Origin: Lingula anatina
Taxonomy: Eukaryota > Brachiopoda > Lingulata > Lingulida > Lingulidae
NCBI RefSeq assembly: GCF_001039355.2
Contig: NW_019774225.1
Coordinates: 366,789 to 430,788 of the forward strand
Direction of reading: 5' to 3'
Length of the DNA: 64,000 nt
Part shown: positions 56,574 to 64,000 of the stretch, piece after piece
Position numbering within the stretch: the stretch's first letter is position 1
Layout of the letters: the number at the start of each line of letters is the position of its first letter
Translations under genes and position numbers: made by a program
The notes under the pieces: model-generated
What the model was told of the DNA's origin: nothing
The model's database searches: none
What the model saw: the letters and a program-made list of their open reading frames with translations, nothing else

Positions 56574-57445
56574 GTAAGACAAATCTGACCATAAAATTAA
56601 ATAATCGTTTTTGGTCTTTTTTTTCTCCATAGAGCTTCATATATTTAAATGCATGTGCAGTTGTAAAGTAATACCAAATGACAAAAAAGATATTTGTAGA
56701 TCATATTCGTCCATTTTGTTTTAATTTAGATCTACATTCCGTTTTTTTTTATGCAGTGGATAAACGATAAAAAAGAAAAGAAGTAACTTAATTTGTATGC
56801 ACTCTTGACATATTGCTGAAGATTGATTGACTCAGGGCTTCTAAAATTCATCTTGGCTGAAAATGACTAATATATCGTGCTATTTGTTCTTTTGTCTGTT
56901 TTACGCCATTGTTAGGACTGAATGATGGCACGTGTACTATATAAATCATACTTCGGCATCATTGCTGTTTCTCATGCAACCCAGCAATATTGCGTGTTTA
57001 AATCTGTTAAAAAAGAAAAACATTCCCGAGCTCGTAAGCACGACCTCATAGGTAAGACAGGGCTCTTCTTGTGTAATGTTTTAACACATTAAGGGATTGC
57101 CTTGATTACCTACATTATGTCACCTATCGTTTATCTTTTAGAATGACACCATCTCCACCTATCGGCCATTATCGCTGCATCGGGAAGGTTCCAGACTGAC
57201 GAACTGTTGTTCTAAGGACAAATGGCAGTACCTCAATAATTTTTCATAAAATCACATCTTCCTGTTTTTATTGCATCTGAAAAAATGTCTGCAACCCGTT
57301 GACATCATCAGCTTTACTTATTATATTTGCTATTGGATATAGAGAGCCATTAATAGGTTCTGAACGTAAGTCATGCTAACAGAGGTTGAAGTAAAGGATT
57401 TTGAAATCTCAGCCTGTTTCGGGTATATACAATGCTGTAAATAAA
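56574..57445 (+). other. 3' UTR intron and terminal exon of the 56021-56569 gene
   Basis: Donor ACTG|GTAAGA at 56574, only 4 nt after the stop; acceptor TTATCTTTTAG ends at 57141; AATAAA at 57440-57445. Confidence 0.6.
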
Positions 57446-57478
57446 AACTGCGCATAGTCCTGCCTTATTTTGTATCGA

Positions 57479-57517
<39 letters not shown>

Positions 57518-59118
57518 TTCGATGTGTCAGGCATCGCTTTTAAACGTGACTATGAGTCACCTTAAACCGACATTATGGTCTTCGGATGAACTACTTCACC
57601 ACACGCGACAAAACTGTGTGATTTTCAGTAGTCATTCATACATAAATATAAGCAATTGAAGATACAAAACCACGAGTGAGATGGAGGCGGGGTCAAGAAT
57701 TTAACAAAGGAGGTTTCACCAATTAATTGCACTAATGTTTAACTGAAAAAAAAAGTGGAATAGCACATGATGCCGGTCAACAAATCAAATATTTGTCGGT
57801 TTTATTAGCTGGTGTCATAAAATTGCACTGCACTGCATCTCTGCATCTGCTTCTTTTGCAGAAATAGGATAAGGGGGATGGGGGCTTTTGGATCAAAGTC
57901 TAAAATTACAATGTAATTCAACTGTAATTCACTCATAATGCAGATATTTTCTTGTCCGTGCAGGCGAAGTAATCGTCACAAATGCGTGCGACGTGCGCGT
58001 TGTCACGTCCCACTATGAAATACAAATGACTGGAAATCATCCAATTGCAAAAAAATCATCTTGATAACACCGAAATGGTATTCAACGGCCATTAAGGTTT
58101 TTATTCCGTTTTGGAAATCAACGGTTAATAAATTGATGCTTCGGTGGCAATAAAAAGTGATCCTGGCAACATATGACAATCGCTATATCAAGTGGGCAAT
58201 AATAAATGACGAGGATCCTTTTTTCTAATAAAGTATTTATTGTGAGTAGATTAACTCTAATTATGTCAATGCATCTTGTTTGATTTTGGTTTTCGGATTT
58301 ATAAGGGGTAGATCACCATATACCATCCTCCGCTCTCACTCTCTGTCTCTCTCTGTATGTGTATGTGTGTGTGTGTGTGTGTGTATGTGAACTTGTGTAA
58401 AATCCTTGTCTTAAAATCTTTACTTTTTATACTCGCAGTCTGTAATTTTCTCCTCTATTAAAAAAAGACCGTTTATACATGTAATTTGGCAAAAGAAGGC
58501 CACCACACAAACAATTTCTCCTGTCGATGCAAAAACAAAAGTGAGAATAAGCCATGTCAGGTAGACCTACAATGTTCATGTATTTCAGGAGAACCCGTCA
58601 ACACACGAAAAAGGATAGGCTTACATGCATCAGTTGTGAGCAGCTTCATAACGTTTTCTCTCTCTGTATTAGAACTGCGCAGTTGTAATTTAAACACACG
58701 ATCCCCATCATCTATAATACCCACTGTTATGCTAGTTTATCTAATTACTGTATTAGTATAATAAGCATAATAATAATCAGATCCGGGATTATGGATAGAA
58801 ATATACACATACTAGTATATTTAAACTGTGTTTCACTGTGAAACCAGCGTATTTCTCGCAGAGGACGAGAAAACCAGGTAGGCTACAATTGAATGTATTC
58901 TTCATCCATTTTTTTCACAGCATCCGAAGCAGTATTTTTTTTATAATGTCGTTGTGCAAGAGCATACTTAGAAAACAAAATCATTCGGCCTGCTTTTGTT
59001 TCAGTCGATGTCAATACTGTAAATATCAAAACTCCAGATATGTAATTTTTCGGCCAAACGGGGAAAATCTTGCGTGTATTTGTGATTAAAATGTTTTGAT
59101 AAAGTAGCACATACTGGT
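57446..59118. other. No gene recognised
   Basis: Microsatellites (CT)n at about 57483-57514 and (GT)n at about 58363-58383. A frame near 58486 begins with a Cys-containing stretch but lacks a signal peptide or clear exon boundaries. Confidence 0.45.
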
Positions 59119-59126
59119 ATATATAG
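59119..59126 (+). promoter_or_regulatory. Possible TATA box of the six-cysteine peptide gene
   Basis: TATATATA in CTGGTATATATAGTAC, about 51 bp before the ATG. An acceptor-like TTCTTTTAG follows at 59149-59157, so a 5' UTR intron is an alternative. Confidence 0.4.
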
Positions 59127-59176
59127 TACATTTATAACTATTTTACAATTCTTTTAGAAGAGAACACTGACATAAA

Positions 59177-59264
59177 ATGAACAGAGTGCCAGACATCATT
59201 TGCCTGGTGGTGGTGGCGATCGCCACGCGGGAGATGTTGTTTGTCCAAGCTGGTAAGAACATGA

Positions 59265-59298
<34 letters not shown>

Positions 59299-59347
59299 TC
59301 TCTGCTGTTTTCTCTATATATTTAGAATGTTCACTAATGTCTGAGTG

Positions 59348-59418
<71 letters not shown>

Positions 59419-60172
59419 GGGGGTCAGGGGCGGATCCAAGATTATTTCAATAGAGGGTCCGCAGATGCTAACCCTTCCCTCCCCCCCCTCCCTTGCTTGG
59501 GGTTGGGGACCCACTGAAGGACCCCGAAAATGTTGGTAATATAGAGGGCGAACGGTGCCATTTCATAGAGTTTAAAACTATGATTCAGCAAATCCGCCAT
59601 TGGGGGGGGGGGGGGGGGACGAAGGAGTGAAGAATGGTATATGGTGAAGAGAGACAAATAGTGTGTGTGTGTGTGTGTGCTCTTGTGCACGCATTCTAAC
59701 CGAGGACACACACCCGCCCGAAACCCACTAACCGAGGACACACCTCCAACCGAGGACGTCCTCGGTTGACATAAGCAGTGGAATGCATAAAGGGGCCCAT
59801 TTCAAGTTAGGTGGTGAAATTTGACGCTATTCTGAGCCAGTCCTCGGTTATGCTGTATAGCGCGGGCCAAATTCCCGCCACGAGTGTATCAGAAATACTG
59901 TCCAACTTTTTGTCTGAAATCGGGCTATACACACGCGTCCTCGGTTGTGCTGTAAAGGGCGGACCAAATTCCGCGTCCTCGGTTGTGCTGTAAAGGGCAG
60001 ACTAAACTGAAACTANTATTAATTTCTCTCCTTAGAGGACGAACCGTGCCTACAGGAGTTGGGGAGATGCCAGTTCCAAGGGAAAACATACTGCCCCTTT
60101 GACTATGCAACAGGTCTTTGTGGCGGACCACCCGACAGAATGTGCTGTGTACACCGCGCTCTTCCGCCCTAA
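59177..60172 (+). CDS. Small secreted six-cysteine protein, two exons (59177-59252, 60036-60172)
   Basis: Exon 1 encodes a signal peptide (MNRVPDIICLVVVAIATREM to QA) and ends at a donor G|GTAAGA. Exon 2 follows the acceptor TCTCTCCTTAG in the same phase (1) and ends at TAA 60170-60172, giving 70 residues. The mature part of about 45 residues has Cys spacing C-x6-C-x7-C-x8-C-x7-CC with the segment GLCGGPPDRMCCV. The GxCQ and GLC(P/G)G..R.CC pattern resembles a small Cys-rich module I know from the N-termini of some secreted hydrolases. The terminal CC also recalls beta-defensin-type peptides, but the spacing between Cys 2 and 3 is too long for a standard member. An extracellular, possibly defence-related role is inference. 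AATAAA at 60329-60334. Confidence 0.8.
59351..59415. repeat. (GT)n followed by (GA)n, intronic
   Basis: GT tract 59351-59382 and GA tract about 59387-59415 inside the intron of the six-cysteine gene. Confidence 0.95.
59425..59602. mobile_element. Possible hAT-type MITE in the intron
   Basis: Left end CAGGGGCGGATCCAAG and right end, read inward, CAATGGCGGATTTGC form an imperfect terminal inverted repeat. The flanks are G-rich on both sides, which could hide an 8-bp target duplication. No coding capacity. Assignment tentative. Confidence 0.4.
59697..60006. repeat. Intronic cluster of the motif ACCGAGGAC / GTCCTCGGT
   Basis: The 8-mer CCGAGGAC or its complement occurs seven times. It appears in two direct units (59697-59712, 59729-59743), in a perfect 22-bp palindrome (59747-59768), and in three units of about 37 bp starting at 59841, 59938 and 59976 that share GTCCTCGGT-T-TGCTGTA and CCAAATTCC. 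The last unit ends about 30 bp before the splice acceptor. Confidence 0.75.
60016..60016. other. Single N
   Basis: Lies 19 bp before the splice acceptor of exon 2. Intron length and the join are uncertain, although reading phase across the exons is consistent. Confidence 0.9.
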
Positions 60173-60328
60173 CTGCGCAAGTTCAACTCATTAAGCAACT
60201 TCGTGAGCTTCATTTGAATTCAATTTTAGTGCTTTAAAGTAACCAAAGGATGTACAAAATATTTCTAAAGGCTGAAATTCTATATAAAGGTCTTACTCCT
60301 CATCACGGCTGCAGAGCTTTGTTTCGGC

Positions 60329-60334
60329 AATAAA
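60329..60334 (+). terminator. Polyadenylation signal of the six-cysteine gene
   Basis: AATAAA 157 bp after the stop codon. Confidence 0.55.
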
Positions 60335-60399
60335 TTTCATCTTTGTTTTATATATTTCGTTTTGTCGTAAATGGTGAGGTGAGTGCGTGCGTGCTTGCC

Positions 60400-61020
60400 A
60401 TCGTGACGGAAATGGAACGCATGTTGAGATTGTGGAATTTTAGCAAATACAAAATGAGAGAACCATCAGAATCACAGAATCGGATTTACAAGAATCTAAG
60501 GCCGGATCCAAGCCTTTCGGTGACCACATTACTTTTTAAATAAATATTGTTTTATACTTCTCTCATATCCTCTTACTTGTTCCATAATTTCCGTTATGCC
60601 ATGCAAATAGATTCTTCTTAATTTTTATTAAAACTATTTCCAGAACATGAGATTATTTTACTCTGGCTGCTTGACCCCCCTCTCCCCTGGTATCCTAAAC
60701 ACGTGCTTAGCTTGCTATTACATTTATCTGACCCTGCTTTATAACATTGAAAAGAAAGAAAATTGTCATTTACATGTATCACTTTTCAGAACTTTTGGAA
60801 TAAAATCATTACGCAGGACTAAAGCGAAGCACACAACTGAAGAAAAAAGAAAACTTTTCATCGCACGAAAAAGAAATAAATATTTACCAGTTGTTTCCCT
60901 TATCAGGGTTTATCACTGCAATACAATAATCAACCATAACTCAAGCGCAAAGCACCAGCTATAAAAATACTTCATTTCAACAAATAACAGAAATGTCAAA
61001 TGTAATGGCATTATCTTTGT
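60400..61020. other. No gene recognised
   Basis: One open frame of about 105 residues (60647-60964) has no signal peptide, domain or supporting signals. Confidence 0.4.
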
Positions 61021-61649
61021 TTACCGTTGAGACGTTTCTATCTGTGGAAGATCCATGCTTTCCTGTCGTTTCAGATCGGTACCTATGAGTAAAAACAAAA
61101 AGAAAACAGTAAAAGAGACGTACAAACTGTTCTTTAAGGGGTTTATTTTATATGTTATAAATGCCTACGTTTAGGAAAAAATCTCCCCCTCTCCTTCCGT
61201 TTCCTTTAGGTCGAATATATGTATTAGTGTAATGAATTAAACTCTTTTAAACTGCAAACTTCTTTTTTTTCTTTTATTTTATTCACCAACCCAAGCGCTG
61301 CCCTGCACATAGCGCGGCCGAGCATTTGTCGTCAATGTACTTTTTTCGTTAACCAAGCTTCTTTGTCAATTGGTGTGAGAAATTGGTCAGTTTCTGACGT
61401 ACAAACGCTACAAAGTAAGATTTATCATGAAATGTTGGAGTCAGCACTGTGACTATTAATTGCGTGGTACACTTACATGTACCGGTACATTCCACCAAAC
61501 TATGCAGTCCATACATACATGTAGGCCTATCATTATTTGATGCAATAAATCAGCCAACTTCATTCCTAAACATAAAATGGTACTTTTAAATCACTTTAAT
61601 ACAATATCAGCCTTGCCTACAAACGGTAGGCCTACCTTTTTTATTCATT

Positions 61650-62866
61650 TCAAAAAAATTGTTTGACGTCCCGTTCACTGGCCATCTGTCGGTTTCCGGA
61701 CGTACTGCGCCTGCGCCGCCATCCAGAGTTCAGATCAGCCATGTCGCCGACATCCACGTCTTCCTTCAGTGAGTGTCCGCGGTTGGTGCTCTGGTATAGG
61801 GGAAGGGGATAGTCCAAGTAATCTGTAAAATAAATATGCTGTTTTTTAAAATTCCAAAAGAATTATAATTATAGCACGCAGGGGCTATACAGGTAAGTTA
61901 AAAACATTTCTGCCATACCTTTCACTATAAATTTCAAGTAGCAAAATTGAAAATAACGGATCAAAAAGAAAGAGTAGGCTATACTATGTGTTCCTCCTAC
62001 GAATACACTGTGCTGAATGAAATAATGTACAAACTCATGGGGCACCACCCTGAATGAAAAGTTATCATATATGCAAATGAATGTCCATTGCATTAGATGA
62101 GCCGGTTCACCCGGCTCCCCAACCTCAATTAAAGTAAACTAAACCTTACAGTTATTTTTGTGGAAGAGCATGCATGCCATTTGCTGCGGTCAAAGATATG
62201 TTAAAGACAAAATCGACCAATTGGTAGGCCTAACATATTTCAAACTATCAATTACAATTTTGCGTGCTGACCCTTCTCTTTAAGATAAATAAGATATTCC
62301 GAATGTAATCGATGACTTATAGACTTTCCATTATAGAATGATTTACTTTTTAAGTCAATCTGAGATCGGTTAAGGAAAGATTAGGGTACTTGTACCGGCG
62401 TCTAAAGTGTATGCACCGTTCGAAGTTTGTTACCAACAATTAAAGAACACTCTAGATTACAAGAGATGAGAGTTAGTCCGCCCAGATGCAAGGTATAATA
62501 GTGGGTGAAATGATATCGACACCTTGCATAGCACGAGTGAATTTAATTTGAATACGACCTTCACGTAAACCAAAAGGGTAAGAAGTCATTTTCAAACCAC
62601 CAGTCCTGAGAGCGTGATATTTATTATAAGTGCGAAACAAACATGGTTTTCTTTAAAGCATTCCCTTGTATTGAGTTCCCGTAACGTAAACTTGATAACC
62701 AATCAGCAAGTTGAAAATACATTAAAATACAGATATAACATATAATCATCATTTCAAAACGTGTAAGGAACTTACTTCTCTTCCTTTCGACATTTTCCGC
62801 CTCAACTGTCAATAACACAGTCAACGTCAAGATTACAAGACAGCAGATCTCGGACATTCCTGCCAT
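61650..62866 (-). CDS. Small secreted peptide precursor, at least two exons (62866-62776, 61822-61650)
   Basis: Exon 1 encodes MAGMSEICCLVILTLTVLLT then VEAENVERKR and stops at a strong donor (AGAA|GTAAGT). Exon 2 starts after ATTTATTTTACAG in matching phase and stays open for 56 codons, giving 87 residues. After the signal peptide (about 1-23) the chain has a KR site, a stretch beginning NYLDYPLPLYQSTNRG and ending in DLNSGW, then RRRR, then a C-terminal piece ending DVKQFF. A signal peptide plus dibasic and tetrabasic sites is the layout of a neuropeptide or hormone precursor; I recognise no known family. A TATA box lies 95 bp upstream. An alternative third exon at 61082-61021, joined from a donor A|GTACGT at 61705, would replace the end after RRRRS with TDLKRQESMDLPQIETSQR. 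Confidence 0.65.
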
Positions 62867-62961
62867 TGAAATTTCGTGTCGATTACCGCCTAGGTGTCTC
62901 TAACGCTTGTTCTTTTCAGCTGAAGTATAGCCACCTGTAACAACGGCGAATTTCAGCTCTC

Positions 62962-62969
62962 TTTATATA
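62962..62969 (-). promoter_or_regulatory. TATA box of the peptide precursor gene
   Basis: TATATAAA in GGTATATATAAAGAG on the minus strand, 95 bp before the ATG; the spacing equals that of the glycine-rich genes. Confidence 0.65.
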
Positions 62970-62989
62970 TACCGTAGCGAGGTTCATTC

Positions 62990-63670
62990 GACATCGTGCA
63001 GCCTAATTATCCGTAAGGTAAAAATTATAACGGCCAGCTCAGCCGTGTAATTTTGATTGAAAATCTTACTTGATGATTATATTTGAACAATTCTAAATAG
63101 CTACAGCAATTGATGCGTTCGGTCAGATATGCGTATAAAAAGATTTTTGTATATTATACATATTGAAATTTCTACGTTGTATTAGTTCAACTGACTGCTT
63201 AGACATCTTATTATTTCACGAGAGTAACTACACCCTGAAGTCGTATTACTTTAAATCAGATAATTGTAATAGCGAAATGATCTTCAACCGCCTTTAATGA
63301 AATGAGTAACTTTTTATTTTACGCCGTAGTTTCAAGCCAAACAGACCTTGAAAATTCATAAATAAGGAGAAAATTGGTTTGGAAAATCTCTTACTCAAGC
63401 CAGTGATGGGTTGAATCTCGTGGTAACTAGAACCCACTCGAAAACAGAAACCTCTTAAACGTCGTGTCATGCATCAAGTTCAATAAAAAAGAAAAAAAGG
63501 GGGGGGGGGCGTCTATACATGCTCTACACACCTATAAATTCTTCTAATATATACTTATTCTAAATCGCCATCAGTGGCAAATGGAGGCACGTGAATTCGC
63601 CCCAGCCCAAACAGTGGACGATGTGCCGCAGAACTCGGAAGTCTGTAAAAGAGGTTACACACTATAGAAA
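62990..63670. other. No gene recognised
   Basis: AT-rich stretch without supported coding or RNA features. Confidence 0.45.
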
Positions 63671-63675
63671 ATGAA

Positions 63676-63909
63676 TAGGGCATGGGATGAAACGAGATAA
63701 TCATGCGAAAGTAAAAGTGAAATGAACATAGAATTTTCTGAGATTGCACCGCCGTTTTTAATATCACAGCCGAACAGGGAGGGATTCCAGTCCTAGGAAT
63801 CACACACCTGTTCGGCTGTGATATTAAAAACGGCGGTGCAATCTCAGAAAATTCTATGTTCATTTCACTTTTACTTTCGCATGATTATCTCATTTCATCC
63901 CATGCCCTA
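63676..63909. repeat. Near-perfect inverted repeat, 103-bp arms
   Basis: Left arm 63676-63778 and right arm 63807-63909 are complementary with a single mismatch (C at about 63692 against T). The 28-bp spacer has its own GATTCC/GGAATC pair. Transcribed RNA would fold into one long hairpin. No target duplication is evident outside the arms. Confidence 0.9.
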
Positions 63910-63924
63910 CTCAGATATGTGCGT

Positions 63925-63928
<4 letters not shown>

Positions 63929-63978
<50 letters not shown>
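63929..63978. repeat. (GT)n microsatellite
   Basis: Perfect GT tract followed by poly-G near the window end. Confidence 0.97.
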
Positions 63979-63981
<3 letters not shown>

Positions 63982-64000
63982 GGGGGGGGGGGATTGTGGC

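Noticed and set aside
58486-58761. Frame with several cysteines (NFSCRCKNKSENKPC)
   Set aside because: No signal peptide, no supported exon limits, and the frame continues into a hydrophobic low-quality stretch.
59314-59539. Frames with Ser-Leu, Arg-Glu, Val-Cys and Thr-His runs at CT, GA, GT and CA tracts
   Set aside because: Direct translations of dinucleotide repeats.

Overview
The window looks like nuclear DNA of a bivalve mollusc, most likely an oyster or a pearl-oyster relative. The background is AT-rich and intron-bearing. Long (CT)n, (GT)n, (AT)n and (TTA)n microsatellites are common, and so are short palindromes of the TACATGTA type frequent in molluscan DNA. The dominant genes encode secreted, glycine-block proteins of the kind known from mollusc shell matrices (shematrin-like). 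The species cannot be fixed from sequence alone.

Layout. (1) 1-2.4 kb: no gene seen. (2) 2.7-17.3 kb: family A glycine-rich genes, with a divergent pair at 3480-3791(-) and 5307-5618(+), a decayed copy at 8898-9001(-) and an intact gene at 10732-10989(+). (3) 17.3-23.9 kb: a near-identical copy of 10595-17299 that carries the gene at 17438-17695(+). (4) 24-46.3 kb: family B genes at 24427, 30107, 37312 and 43331 (all +), embedded in repeated units with transposon insertions, plus two relics of a fifth gene. (5) 46.3-55.7 kb: two copies of a larger family C gene, 47278-48120(-) and 52351-53193(-). (6) 56021-56569(+): a single family D gene with an RGD motif. (7) 59-63 kb: two unrelated small secreted proteins, a six-cysteine peptide (exons 59177-59252 and 60036-60172, +) and a dibasic-site peptide precursor (exons 62866-62776 and 61822-61650, -).

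All eleven intact glycine-rich genes have the same plan: a TATA-like box about 65-110 bp before the ATG, the whole coding region in one exon, an intron in the 3' UTR whose donor lies within 40 nt of the stop, and an AATAAA in a short terminal exon. The shared signal peptide of families A and B (MLK-H/N-LFILGL) and their related proximal promoters point to one origin. The products are probably co-secreted structural proteins; none has an enzymatic domain.

Assembly caution. Single-N joins lie at 17300, 33094, 50607 and 60016, with an 88-base gap at 13576-13663. The first and third single-N joins sit exactly where a duplicated block ends, and the second lies where the B1 block stops. Some of the apparent tandem duplications may therefore be two haplotypes placed end to end, and true gene number may be lower than counted here.
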